Source of the DNA: an uncultured Opitutales bacterium | GTDB taxonomy: Bacteria > Verrucomicrobiota > Verrucomicrobiia > Opitutales > Intestinicryptomonadaceae | Length of the DNA stretch: 64,000 nt | Direction: 5' to 3' | Assembly: GCA_944389315.1 (NCBI GenBank) | Contig: CALXLX010000012.1 | Location: forward strand, 1-64,000 | Shown: positions 1-8,921 of the stretch, piece by piece | Numbering within the stretch: the first letter of the stretch is position 1 | How the letters are laid out: each line of letters opens with the position of its first letter | Translations under genes and position numbers: made by a program | The notes under the pieces: generated by a model | Database searches by the model: none | Seen by the model: only the letters and a program-made list of their open reading frames with translations | What the model was told of the DNA's origin: nothing

Positions 1-2
1 TT

Positions 3-1151
3 CCCGACATAATTCCCGGAAGGGGAAGCTGGGGCATAGGCTCTCCCGCATGGGCCGACGCAATGGTTACAATTCCAATGACTTTATACGAACGCTACGG
101 GGACAAACGTGTTCTTGCTGACAATTACGAGGCAATGAAAAAATGGTTTGGATATGTTCTAAAGACTTCTAAGAACCTTATTCGTCCGGAGGCGGGATAC
201 GGAGACTGGTTGCAGCCGTATTCGGAGAAAACAAGGAAGAATCCGAACGACTCCCGCGGAGATTCTTCGGTAAGCCTGATAGGGACTGCATATTTTGCCC
301 GTTGTGCAGATATTCTGTCGTACAGCGCAGAAATTCTTGGAAATAAGGCCGACGCAAAGACCTATGCAGATTGGTCCAAGAAGATAAAGGAGGCCTTCGT
401 AAAGGCTTTTGTAAAGCCCGACGGCACTGTAGGCGGAGGGTTGCAGACAGAGCAGGCCATAGCCGTTGAGTTTGTCCTTGAAGGGGAGTTGAAGGCAAAG
501 GCGGTGGAAAAGCTGAAAAGCGCCGTAAAGGCCGCAGGCGGGCATTTGCGCACCGGCTTTGTGGGAACGCCTCTTATTCCCTACGCGCTCTCCCGCAATG
601 GAGCTCTTGATATGTTCTACGAGATGCTCTTAAAGCGCACATATCCATCTTGGCTATTTTCCATAGACCAGGGGGCAACCACAATGTGGGAGCGCTGGAA
701 CAGCTACACAAAGAAGGACGGCTTTGGAAATGCGAGAATGAACTCTTTCAACCACTACGCCTACGGGGCGGTAGGGCAGTGGATGTACGAGAATATAGGC
801 GGCATAGCGCCGTGCGCGAAGGATGCCGGTTACAAGACCGCGGTTTTTGCGCCAAAGCCATTTTGCAAAGATGTAAGAAGCGCAAACGCCTCCCTGGAGA
901 CTCCGTACGGCAAAGTCTCGAGCGTGTGGAACGTGGACAAAGACAATGTCATGACGTGGGAGGTGGCGGTTGCGCCAAACTCTTACGGCAAGATAGTTTT
1001 CCCCGCAAAAAATCCGGATTCGGTCAGCGTAAACGGAGTCCCGCTTAAGGATTTCGCCGCTAAAAATTCACTTAAAATTTCCGAGACGGACGGCTTTGCC
1101 AGCATAGACAAAGTGCGCAACGGGAAATACTTTATAAAGCTGAAACTCTAA
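3..1151 (+). CDS. alpha-L-rhamnosidase, GH78 family, C-terminal part (5' truncated by window)
   Basis: The frame is open from the first bases of the window, so the ATG at 63 is internal and about 382 C-terminal residues are present. The fragment opens with PGRGSWGIGSPAWADA and continues through TLYERYGD, a run typical of the (alpha/alpha)6 barrel of GH78 rhamnosidases. Further on is GATTMWERWNSY, whose Glu sits in a strongly conserved GH78 active-site segment, then FNHYAYGAVGQWMYENIGGI. The last ~80 residues form the beta-sandwich that closes these enzymes. It should release terminal alpha-L-rhamnose from plant or microbial glycans, probably outside the cytoplasm; its signal peptide would lie upstream of the window. 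A GH106-like gene follows 30 bp downstream, so the two are probably co-transcribed. The family call is secure; the exact substrate is not. Confidence 0.9.
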   Translation, partial: PDIIPGRGSWGIGSPAWADAMVTIPMTLYERYGDKRVLADNYEAMKKWFGYVLKTSKNLIRPEAGYGDWLQPYSEKTRKNPNDSRGDSSVSLIGTAYFARCADILSYSAEILGNKADAKTYADWSKKIKEAFVKAFVKPDGTVGGGLQTEQAIAVEFVLEGELKAKAVEKLKSAVKAAGGHLRTGFVGTPLIPYALSRNGALDMFYEMLLKRTYPSWLFSIDQGATTMWERWNSYTKKDGFGNARMNSFNHYAYGAVGQWMYENIGGIAPCAKDAGYKTAVFAPKPFCKDVRSANASLETPYGKVSSVWNVDKDNVMTWEVAVAPNSYGKIVFPAKNPDSVSVNGVPLKDFAAKNSLKISETDGFASIDKVRNGKYFIKLKL

Positions 1152-1181
1152 TTTTATAAAAATTTTTTGGATATATAAACT

Positions 1182-4100
1182 ATGAAGTTTTCGGCAAAAT
1201 ATATTGCGCCCATTGCGGTAATATTGCTCGGGCAGGGTTCTTTGTTTTCCCAGGGGCCGCTTTCAAAGGACGACGGGGCTTTCGACGAGGGCTCTTTTAA
1301 AGATGTTCCCGTAGAGTTCAGGCCTGTGCCGTTTTGGAGCTGGAACGAGACCATGCGGCCCGACGAGGTCCGCAGGCAGGTCGGCCTCATAAAAGAGGGC
1401 GGCTGGGGCGGCGCCTTTGTCCACAGCAGGGTGGGGCTGATTACCGAATACATGTCCGACGAGTGGTTCGAGGCTGTCGATGCTACTATAGACGAATGCG
1501 TAAAGCAGGGCATAAAAGTTTTTCTCTACGACGAGGACAAATGGCCCAGCGGATTCTCCGGCGGAACCGTTCCACTTGCCGACGACAGCTTCAGACCCAA
1601 GGCCATAGTCGCCAGGAAGGCCGGGGACAAAATACCCGAAGGCTGCGAGCCAATAGGCAAGCCCTTTGGAGATCTAAATTTCTACCTGTACACGACTCCC
1701 CTCGGAGACCCTTGGTTCAACGGCACGAGCTATATAGACACGATGGACCGCGCCGCCGTCGCCAAGTTTCTCGACGAGGCGTACCAGCGTTACTACGACC
1801 GCTATTCCGAGCATTACGGCAAGGCCATAGTGGCGGAGTTTACCGACGAGCCCTGCGCAATAATGCGCTACAAAGGCCCCACGGGAGCAGTGCCGTTTTC
1901 CGCGAAATTTCTCGAGGAGTTTAAGAAGACATACGGATACGACGCCCTGGAGAATATCCACAAGCTCTTTGCGGATGTGGAGGGCGCCGGCGAGTTTAGA
2001 ATGCACTGGCTGCTCCTGAACGACAAGATGTTCGAGGAGAATTTCTCCAAGCAGCTTGGCGACTGGTGCGCCGCGCACGGCATAGACTTTACCGGGCACT
2101 ACATGCTCGAGGGCTCCCCCAAGCATATGAGGCTTTGGGGAGACAGCGTAATGCAAAATTACAGGCACCAGGGCATACCCGGGGTGGATTTGCTTAAGCG
2201 CTCAATAGAGGAGCGCAGCTCCGCGAAGCAGTGCCAGAGCATAGTAAACCAGTACGGCAAGCGGCGCATGCTCTGCGAGATATACGGAGTCTCGGGCGGC
2301 AGCCTCACTTTTGAGGACAGGCAGTGGCTTGCCCTGCAGCAGATATGCCTGGGGGTCAATCTGCTCAATCCGCATCTTTCACTCTACACCATGAGCGGTG
2401 TGCGCAAGAGGGACTATCCTCAGAACATATACTACCAGCAGTGCTGGTGGCCGCTAAATTCCCAGCTGGACATTCCTCTTTCCCGCCTGTGCTACGCCAT
2501 GAGCAGGGGCTCGTACGATGCCGACGTGCTCCTTTTGCACATATCTCGCGGTATGACTCCCATGTGCCAATACGGCACTGAGCAGAAGACTTTGGGCTGG
2601 AACCAGCCCGGCTCCTTCGCTCCTGAGGCGGAAAATTATCTCATCAAGTGCGACGAGCAGTGGCGCGCCGCGGTCGACGAGCTTCTCGCAAACCAGGTGA
2701 GCTTCGACTTGGGGGATGAGGTTGTCATGGAGGATATCTCCTCCGTGGAAAACGGCAAGTTGAAGGTGGGCAAATCCGAATATTCCGTGGTTGTAATACC
2801 GGGCATGGATTCCCTGTCGGCAAAGACGTTTGCGCTGCTAAAGAAGTTCAAGGACGAGGGCGGAAAGGTGTTCAAGCTTGAGAACGCCCCCGTGAAGATA
2901 GACGCTAAAAAATCGCCGGAGTTCGAGAAATGGATGGAGAGCATAGAGCTTCTCAAAGCCGGCCAGATTGGAGAAAAGGTTGCCTGCCAGGCGCGCAAAA
3001 ACGCAAGGATAGCGTCTCTGAAAGAGGGAGATAATAGCCTTGTGTGGACGCATGTGCGCAACCTGTCCGACGGCTCCAGAATCGTCCTTGTTGTAAACCT
3101 AAATAGGCGTTCCGCATTTAAGGGGACCATGGCGTTTGCCGAAGACAAGGAAGGCGCAGCGTTTTCCCGAGTAAGGAAGATGGATTTCCACTCCGGCAAT
3201 ATGGGAGAAATCTTCGCAAAGCCTGAGGGCGGAGAGCTGTTTGTAGAGGCTGATATTCCACCCGCGGGAGCTGGCCTTTATCTTCTCGACAAAACTCCCG
3301 CGGCTGCAAAGGAGATTTCCTATGAGGATACTTCCAGCGAGAAGCTGCATGCCGTGTCCGTCGAAAGGCTCGACGACAACGCCCTTACGCTCGACTACGC
3401 CGCATGGGCAAAGAGCCTCGATGCGCGCAATCTGTCGAAGGGAACCGTTCCCGTTATAAAGATACAGAACCTTCTAAATTCGCAGAAGTACGACGGCCCG
3501 CTTACTTTGGCGTACTACTTTAAGACCGACGGCCTTGACAAGGGGCGCAAGCTTCATCTTGTAATGGAGCACCCCGAGCGCGCAAAGGTGCTTGTAAACG
3601 GCAGGGAGGCAAAGTACGAGGGTCTTCCCTTCTGGCGCGATATCAACTGGCTGCCCATAGACATAAGCGGCTTGGTAAAGGAAGGGCTCAACCAGATAAT
3701 AGTCTCCTACGAGAATTTTGAGCACGGGGACCTTGCCGTTCTTAAGCCGGCATACAAGCGATATGGCACGGAGATAGAGAGCGTATATATAGTAGGCGAC
3801 TTCTCCGTAAACGGCAGATTTACGGGCGAGAATCCCCATTCTATACTGCTAGAGCCGCGCAAGCTTCCCAAGTTCGACTGCGCCGTTCTTGTGGAAGATA
3901 GCATAGCTCTTGGAAATCCGGGCAAGCTTGAGTTCGGCAATGTCTCCGTGCAGGGGCTTCCGTTCTATGCGGGTAGGGTGAAATATAAATTTAGGCTTCC
4001 CGAGTTCAAGCTGGCCAAGAACGAAAAGGCCATAATAAAGCTCGACAGGCTAGACACTTCTGTTGCGGAGGTGGTAGTCGACGGCAAGCGCGCTGGCGCA

Positions 4101-4409
4101 ATATTCTGCGCGCCCTACGAGCTCGACATAAGTTCCGCCGCAAAGTCGGGCTCCGAGGTGGACATTATACTTTACGCAAACATGCGCAATCTGCTTGGGC
4201 CATCGCATCTGCCAAACGGAGACAGCATAGATTGCGGGCCGGGGCATTTCTCGCCAAGAGGCGTTTCTGGTAGAGAGGAAGAATTCATGGAAAAATGGGC
4301 TACGCGCAAATGGAAGCCCGGCGGTTGGACGGACAACTACACCACAACCTCCCTCGGAGATGTGGGGGCTGTGAGCTTTAAAAAGCGCGCTGCAATCGAA
4401 AAAAAATAG
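1182..4409 (+). CDS. secreted GH106-like glycoside hydrolase (putative alpha-L-rhamnosidase)
   Basis: A 1075-residue protein with an N-terminal signal peptide (about residues 1-24). The catalytic region carries FWSWN (51-55), HSRVGL (81-86), DEWF (93-96), YDEDKWPSG (116-124) and TDEP (221-224), the pattern of GH106-type rhamnosidases and their relatives. The C-terminal third looks like beta-sandwich domains, as usual in this family. A paralogue sharing DEWF, YDExxWPSG and the (S/T)DEP block lies at 59900-62365. It follows the GH78 gene by 30 bp, which supports a joint role in rhamnose removal. No Shine-Dalgarno sequence is visible; the start is preceded by an AT-rich run. A strong terminator follows at 4450. 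The family assignment is from motifs; rhamnosidase activity is inferred, since GH106-like proteins are diverse. Confidence 0.8.
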   Translation: MKFSAKYIAPIAVILLGQGSLFSQGPLSKDDGAFDEGSFKDVPVEFRPVPFWSWNETMRPDEVRRQVGLIKEGGWGGAFVHSRVGLITEYMSDEWFEAVDATIDECVKQGIKVFLYDEDKWPSGFSGGTVPLADDSFRPKAIVARKAGDKIPEGCEPIGKPFGDLNFYLYTTPLGDPWFNGTSYIDTMDRAAVAKFLDEAYQRYYDRYSEHYGKAIVAEFTDEPCAIMRYKGPTGAVPFSAKFLEEFKKTYGYDALENIHKLFADVEGAGEFRMHWLLLNDKMFEENFSKQLGDWCAAHGIDFTGHYMLEGSPKHMRLWGDSVMQNYRHQGIPGVDLLKRSIEERSSAKQCQSIVNQYGKRRMLCEIYGVSGGSLTFEDRQWLALQQICLGVNLLNPHLSLYTMSGVRKRDYPQNIYYQQCWWPLNSQLDIPLSRLCYAMSRGSYDADVLLLHISRGMTPMCQYGTEQKTLGWNQPGSFAPEAENYLIKCDEQWRAAVDELLANQVSFDLGDEVVMEDISSVENGKLKVGKSEYSVVVIPGMDSLSAKTFALLKKFKDEGGKVFKLENAPVKIDAKKSPEFEKWMESIELLKAGQIGEKVACQARKNARIASLKEGDNSLVWTHVRNLSDGSRIVLVVNLNRRSAFKGTMAFAEDKEGAAFSRVRKMDFHSGNMGEIFAKPEGGELFVEADIPPAGAGLYLLDKTPAAAKEISYEDTSSEKLHAVSVERLDDNALTLDYAAWAKSLDARNLSKGTVPVIKIQNLLNSQKYDGPLTLAYYFKTDGLDKGRKLHLVMEHPERAKVLVNGREAKYEGLPFWRDINWLPIDISGLVKEGLNQIIVSYENFEHGDLAVLKPAYKRYGTEIESVYIVGDFSVNGRFTGENPHSILLEPRKLPKFDCAVLVEDSIALGNPGKLEFGNVSVQGLPFYAGRVKYKFRLPEFKLAKNEKAIIKLDRLDTSVAEVVVDGKRAGAIFCAPYELDISSAAKSGSEVDIILYANMRNLLGPSHLPNGDSIDCGPGHFSPRGVSGREEEFMEKWATRKWKPGGWTDNYTTTSLGDVGAVSFKKRAAIEKK

Positions 4410-4449
4410 TCGTGGCCGAAAGCCTAAGCTTGAATTAGTACATCTTGCA

Positions 4450-4493
4450 TTTCCCCGTTGTCGCGTATTTTAGCGCAACGGGGAAATTTTTTT
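4450..4493 (+). terminator. rho-independent terminator after the GH78/GH106 pair
   Basis: Perfect 11-bp stem TTTCCCCGTTG (4450-4460) with CAACGGGGAAA (4476-4486), a 15-nt loop and a run of T residues. It lies 40 bp after the stop of the GH106-like gene. Confidence 0.9.
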
Positions 4494-4623
4494 AATGCGA
4501 GGCTATACCTTATTTTATATGCCTTTTGCAGCTTGCCTGTATGGGGTTTTCTGAAAGCTCCAGATTCTTTTGCAGGAGATAATAGTTTTGCCGCCGCCAT
4601 ATACTGCGTCTATGCGGCGGAAT

Positions 4624-4659
4624 GCTCAGAAAGATATCTCTAATGATATCTTCTTGAGC
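4624..4659. repeat. long imperfect inverted repeat between convergent genes
   Basis: GCTCAGAAAGATATC (4624-4638) pairs with GATATCTTCTTGAGC (4645-4659) around a TCTAAT loop; the inner 8 bp are perfect, with one mismatch and one G-T pair further out. A second GC-rich hairpin, CCGCCGC/GCGGCGG, lies at 4591-4620. Neither has a T-run of terminator quality. They sit between the GH106-like gene and the convergent SGNH esterase gene and may act as transcription stops or mRNA 3' ends. Confidence 0.5.
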
Positions 4660-4681
4660 TACCTGAAGGATTATTTGCTTC

Positions 4682-5404
4682 CTATTTTGCGCTCTTTTTC
4701 TGCAGCTTTTCTATGAAAGCCTTGGCGAGCGGCTCCATCTTGTTCTTGTAGCAGCTTTCAGTCGGGTGGCAGCCGTCGCGGGAGTCCTCCTTTGAAAGGC
4801 CCTTTCTGGAATCTACGAGCGCGGAGTAATAGTCTAGGTATTCAACGCCTTCCGTGCTTTCCGCGTAGGCCTTTAGCTTGCTATTTAGCTCCGAGATTTT
4901 CTCTATAGGCTTTATGTGCTTGCGCCATGCGTATTCGTGCGCGGGAAGCACTGAGCATATAACGGGGGTTATGCCGTTAAATTTTGCAAGCTCGCACATG
5001 GAGATTATGTTCCCGACTATGTTGTCAACCTCTATGGGGCCGTTGTTCTGGGCGATGTCGTTCGTACCGCCGAGTATGAGGATAAATTTCGGCTTCAGAT
5101 CTATGGCGTCCGGACGCAGGCGGGCGAGCATCTGGCAGGTTGTCTGCCCGCTTATGCCCCTGCCAAGATAGTTGTTGTCGGAGAAAAATTCCGGCCTTAC
5201 GCGAGCCCAGCCGTCAGTTATAGAGTCTCCCATAAACACGGCGACGGGGGAGGCTTTCACCTCTTTGTTTGCCTCGGCGTAGCGCGCGAAGTTTTCTATG
5301 GAAACTGCCTTCTTCTTTGCGGCCTGCCCGTTAGGCGCCGCAAACACGGCGCCAATGCAAAGGAAGAATGCAAATAGACCAATTATGTATGTTGTCTTTT
5401 TCAT
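4682..5404 (-). CDS. secreted SGNH/GDSL-family esterase
   Basis: A 240-residue protein with a signal peptide (MKKTTYIIGLFAFFLCIGAV). The four SGNH blocks are visible: GDS with the nucleophile Ser (59-61), a Gly in GRGISG (81-86), GTND (113-116) and DGCH (210-213), giving the Ser-Asp-His triad. Such enzymes remove acyl groups, often acetyl, from carbohydrates; here the protein would act in the periplasm or outside. It lies 54 bp downstream of the large clan-A-like glycosidase on the same strand, so the two may be one operon that removes ester groups and cleaves the chain. The esterase fold is certain from the blocks; the ester substrate is unknown. Confidence 0.88.
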   Translation of the reverse strand: MKKTTYIIGLFAFFLCIGAVFAAPNGQAAKKKAVSIENFARYAEANKEVKASPVAVFMGDSITDGWARVRPEFFSDNNYLGRGISGQTTCQMLARLRPDAIDLKPKFILILGGTNDIAQNNGPIEVDNIVGNIISMCELAKFNGITPVICSVLPAHEYAWRKHIKPIEKISELNSKLKAYAESTEGVEYLDYYSALVDSRKGLSKEDSRDGCHPTESCYKNKMEPLAKAFIEKLQKKSAK

Positions 5405-5458
5405 ATTTTTAAACTGTATATTAAATTCTTTTCCTGTATTTGCAACTGCTTGTTGGTG

Positions 5459-8152
5459 TTATTTGCCTTGACCGCCATTTATATGCGCGTTGCCCTCGCC
5501 AAGACGCAGCATGGCGGTGTCTCCGCGCTTCATGTCGAGCTTTATTACGGGGCCGTCGCCGAGCTTTTTGCCGCTTAAAGCGTCGAATACCGAGCCGTCG
5601 TAGAAGGTATTTATCTCCACTTCTTTTGCGGAGGGATCTTCGTCAAGGCTTGTCGCGGATATGTACGCCCCGTTTGCGAACACGCTTATGGGGGACTTAG
5701 AATAAACCTTGGCCCCGGAAATATTGACCATGTGCCGTACGAGCTCCTGCGGGATATCCGCAACGCCGCAGAACAGCTTTTTGCCCCTGAGAACAACCGC
5801 CGGAGAGCCGTCCTTATAGAGGGCGAGAACCTTGTCGGCCGCCTCGACGACGGGGCTTAAAAGGGGCTCTACGGCCTTGTCGAACCCGAAAGTGTCGGGA
5901 AGCCCCAGCGCTTTCCCATCGGGAGTGGAGCTGACTATTGCGCTTATCTTGTCTTCAACCTTCTTGAACTTAAAACCGGTCGTCTGGAAAGCGGCGTCCA
6001 AGGAGAAATCCTTGGCGTCCAAATCTATGTATCCGGGCAGCCACACGAATATTGCGGCCATGTCCTTTGTCTTTTCTCTCAGCGCGGCTCTGTCCTTTGA
6101 ATTGAGCGCGTAGAGAATGGGGAATATTGCGAGCTTTGCGGATATGGGTTTGCCGTCGATAAAATCCCTAAAGAGGTAAAATCCCTGCGGGGCGGCGCAT
6201 TTGTTTATCTTTTCCCTAAGCTCGCTTGCAACCTTTGTTGTTTCCTCGACACCTCCGAATGTGCCGGAGTACATCACGGATTCCTCGTCCGTTATGAGGG
6301 CTATCTCGGGTTCGTAAACGGAGGGGTTGTCCCTCATATCGCGCTCTATGGGTTCAAAGCTCTTCATGATGTCCCACAGCCTTGCTTCGTTGAACCAGCC
6401 GACCCCTATCAAGTCCATCCACCAGCTCGTTATGTTGCGCACGCTCTCCTGCCCGAGATTGCGCGCCAGAACTTTGCAGGTGTTCTCAAATGTCGACAGC
6501 TCTTTGCCTATGGGCGTTATCTTCTGCTGCCCGGCGGGCGAAAGATATGTGCGGGAGTCGTCCTCGTTTATCCATATCTTGCCCCTGCGGATTATAGTCT
6601 CGCAGGCGCTCATCACGGTTGCCCCGTTGCCGAGGTCTCTGCGCACATAGGATGTCGGCCCGCTGATCATGTCTATATGCTCCTGCCCGAGCAGTTTCCA
6701 AAGCCTGTAATGCCCCGACGCCGCCGGGCCTTTGGGAACCCTCGTGAGCTCCTGGGTATATCCGTAGAAAATCACGCACAGCTTGTCCGGTGCGTTGTCC
6801 TTAACAAATTTTGTCAGCTCTATTACGGTGTCGGCCATGCTGTCTTGGAGGAACCTGTTGAAGTCTGCAACCTTTTCGCTGTGCTTGGGGTCAACTATGT
6901 ATACCTGCGCCCTCCTCTCCTTGGAAGAGGGCGGCTCGACGTTCCTTAAAGACGCCGTATCGTCGTTCCACGCCTTCTTTAATTCGGCGTCGGAGGCGTA
7001 TTTTTCTGCCACCCACTTTTGCCATGCGGCGCGCTCCGCCTTGCCGTATCCGTAGAGCCTGCCTCCCCAGAAGTTTCCGTAGAACCATTCGCTGGAATTT
7101 CCCCCCGCAGTGTGGTATCCGAGCATGTTCTTTGGGTAGTTCTTCTCGCAGAAATCTATTACCGCCTTTAAGACTTTTTTGCAGTCTCTCTTATATACCT
7201 CCGAAGCGGGAAAGGGAAAGGTTTTGTCTGCTCTGCCGAGCTCGTCCGTCAGGCATTCGTCGGCGTATTTGTCCATCCACCATCTCGGAGGAAACAGCCT
7301 TATGCGCAGAAGTATTTTAGCGTTCGGATTGGCGGAAATTACCATGTCCAGCTCTTTTTTAAGCGGCTGGAAATCCATGGACTTCCCGTCTTGGGGCATG
7401 TAGAAATGCGCGGGAGTCATTATTGTGACAAGGTCTATTCCCGCATCTTTTGCAAGCGAAGTCTGGCTTGATATAAGCTCAGCCGGATGTTCCTGCGGCG
7501 CGAGAAATCTTCCCTTCTCGTCCACAACCCTAAGTTCAAGTAGGAACGTTTTGTCTATGGGCCTTGCCGATAAATTTATCTTATATTTTTTGCCTTTTTT
7601 AAGATCTATTCCGCCAAAGCTTAAGAAATCTTGCGGCGCGGCTTTTACGCGTAGCATTCCGTTTTCCTTTAAGATTGCCGCATTTAAATTTTTCCCGTTC
7701 AAAGACTCCGTATCTATCGATGCGTCCGAGAAATTGAAACTGTAGACAATCTCGCCAGACTGTTCATCAACAACCTCAAGCTTGCTTATTTGAAATTCGG
7801 CTCCGGCTTTATGCGTTTTTATGTTTAGAGAGGCGTTCTTTGCGTCTGCCGAGAGCGGATATATCGTAAAAAACGTATTTGTCCAATTCTGGCTCTTTTC
7901 TATTTCCCTCCTGTAAGGAGGGTCGAAATTGAAATTTTTTGTCGCTACATAAAGCATTCTGCTGCGCGATTTCTTTCCGTTTATTTCCAGCGTTGGAACC
8001 TTCCCCGAACGGTCTATCTTTGCGGCGCATGCCTCCTGCCCTTCAGCAAGCAAAGCGCCCGAAAAACATGCGCAAGATACGGCGGCGCATTTTAGAGAAA
8101 AAAATATGCCTCTCGCAAGAGGCATGAGACGTAACGACTTGCATATATCCAT
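5459..8152 (-). CDS. large secreted protein, putative clan GH-A (GH42-like) glycosidase
   Basis: 897 residues from the ATG at 8152. This start is chosen because GGGGG lies 7 nt upstream and it opens a good signal peptide (MDICKSLRLMPLARGIFFSL...); an upstream ATG at 8203 would add 17 residues with no SD. The N-terminal ~170 residues look like a beta-sandwich. After that comes a TIM-barrel-like region with HTAGGNSSEWF and GNFWGG, where the Glu could be the acid/base, and KIWINEDDSRTY, where a second Glu could be the nucleophile. A C-terminal part has GLPDTFGFD and a beta-rich tail as in GH42 enzymes. I cannot assign a family with certainty; the catalytic residues are guesses. It lies directly upstream of the SGNH esterase gene. 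Confidence 0.6.
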   Translation of the reverse strand: MDICKSLRLMPLARGIFFSLKCAAVSCACFSGALLAEGQEACAAKIDRSGKVPTLEINGKKSRSRMLYVATKNFNFDPPYRREIEKSQNWTNTFFTIYPLSADAKNASLNIKTHKAGAEFQISKLEVVDEQSGEIVYSFNFSDASIDTESLNGKNLNAAILKENGMLRVKAAPQDFLSFGGIDLKKGKKYKINLSARPIDKTFLLELRVVDEKGRFLAPQEHPAELISSQTSLAKDAGIDLVTIMTPAHFYMPQDGKSMDFQPLKKELDMVISANPNAKILLRIRLFPPRWWMDKYADECLTDELGRADKTFPFPASEVYKRDCKKVLKAVIDFCEKNYPKNMLGYHTAGGNSSEWFYGNFWGGRLYGYGKAERAAWQKWVAEKYASDAELKKAWNDDTASLRNVEPPSSKERRAQVYIVDPKHSEKVADFNRFLQDSMADTVIELTKFVKDNAPDKLCVIFYGYTQELTRVPKGPAASGHYRLWKLLGQEHIDMISGPTSYVRRDLGNGATVMSACETIIRRGKIWINEDDSRTYLSPAGQQKITPIGKELSTFENTCKVLARNLGQESVRNITSWWMDLIGVGWFNEARLWDIMKSFEPIERDMRDNPSVYEPEIALITDEESVMYSGTFGGVEETTKVASELREKINKCAAPQGFYLFRDFIDGKPISAKLAIFPILYALNSKDRAALREKTKDMAAIFVWLPGYIDLDAKDFSLDAAFQTTGFKFKKVEDKISAIVSSTPDGKALGLPDTFGFDKAVEPLLSPVVEAADKVLALYKDGSPAVVLRGKKLFCGVADIPQELVRHMVNISGAKVYSKSPISVFANGAYISATSLDEDPSAKEVEINTFYDGSVFDALSGKKLGDGPVIKLDMKRGDTAMLRLGEGNAHINGGQGK

Positions 8153-8196
8153 AATAATGCCCCCTTTTTTGTTTATGAAAAAAGTTTTAAGAGTCT

Positions 8197-8241
8197 TGGT
8201 CAAGGATATCTTAATATTTACCTAACTGGTCAGGCGGATAT
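8197..8241 (-). promoter_or_regulatory. possible operator: two direct repeats upstream of the 5459-8152 gene
   Basis: TGGTCAaGGATAT (8197-8209) and TGGTCAggcGGATAT (8227-8241) recur with a 30-bp period, about three helical turns, 45-90 bp ahead of the start. On the minus strand this reads ATATCC...TGACCA. The layout suits binding of a dimeric or tandem regulator next to the promoter, but no matching site was found at the other sugar-enzyme genes here. Confidence 0.35.
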
Positions 8242-8298
8242 TAAAAAACAAACTCGCGGATTGAAATTTTTTGCATGGGAGAAACAGCCTTCAAATAT

Positions 8299-8330
8299 AA
8301 AAAAACGCGGCTGAAATGCCGCGTTTTTTC
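8299..8330 (-). terminator. bidirectional rho-independent terminator after pyrE
   Basis: AAAAAACGCGGC / GCCGCGTTTTTT, a perfect 12-bp arm pair (8300-8311 and 8318-8329) with a 6-nt loop TGAAAT. T-runs flank it on both strands; it lies 19 bp after the pyrE stop. Confidence 0.93.
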
Positions 8331-8348
8331 AATGGACTTTTTTTGAAA

Positions 8349-8921
8349 TTAGCTGCCTGGATGTGTTGCCGGAATGGACGCAAGCTCCGGGGGAATCTTG
8401 TCTGCCTCGTAGGTCGGGAAAGACATTTCCAAGAGCGAAAAATGCGGAATGTCGAACTTTGCCTTGCCCGCGCTTCTGTCTACAAGCAGGGCTACCGCCA
8501 CCGGCTCTCCGCCCTCGGTGCGTATTATGTTTATGCACTCGTCAACCCTGCCGCCGCGCGTTATGACATCTTCTACCACGAGGATTTTCTCCCCCTTGGC
8601 GATTTTGAAATTTCTGCGCAGAACAAGGTTTCCATTTTCCTTTTCGGCGAATATAAAGCGGCTGTTCGTCTGCCTGGCGACCTCCTGGCCAAGCACAAGC
8701 CCGCCCATGGCAGGCGCCAAAACGGTATCGAACTTTATGCTTTCCGGCAATTTTGCCACAAGCATGGACACCAGCTCCGATACCCTGTCTATATGCTCGC
8801 ACACGCGCGCGCACTGGAAAAAATGCCCGCTGTGCAGCCCGCTTCTCAATATGAAATGGCCCTCCATGAGGGCTCCCGTCTTGCGGAATATGTCGAGAAT
8901 CTTTTCTTCTGAATCTGTCAT
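8349..8921 (-). CDS. pyrE: orotate phosphoribosyltransferase
   Basis: 190 residues. It converts orotate and PRPP to orotidine 5'-phosphate in pyrimidine synthesis. The PRPP-binding signature VVEDVITRGG ends at residues 115-124, and the GHFILRSGLHSGHFFQ block near the N terminus is characteristic of bacterial PyrE. I chose the ATG at 8921 because its ATGA overlaps the stop of the nudix gene, which indicates translational coupling; the frame remains open upstream but that part is only the shadow of the nudix gene. It is the last gene of the dapL-purU-nudix-pyrE group and is followed by a strong terminator. No domain is missing. Confidence 0.93.
   Translation of the reverse strand: MTDSEEKILDIFRKTGALMEGHFILRSGLHSGHFFQCARVCEHIDRVSELVSMLVAKLPESIKFDTVLAPAMGGLVLGQEVARQTNSRFIFAEKENGNLVLRRNFKIAKGEKILVVEDVITRGGRVDECINIIRTEGGEPVAVALLVDRSAGKAKFDIPHFSLLEMSFPTYEADKIPPELASIPATHPGS

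Noticed and set aside
4458-4643. 61-residue ORF downstream of the GH106-like gene
   Set aside because: Begins inside the terminator and crosses two hairpins.
8105-8124. Perfect hairpin ATGCCTC-TCGCAA-GAGGCAT
   Set aside because: It lies inside the signal-peptide codons of the 5459-8152 gene and has no T-run; likely chance in coding sequence.
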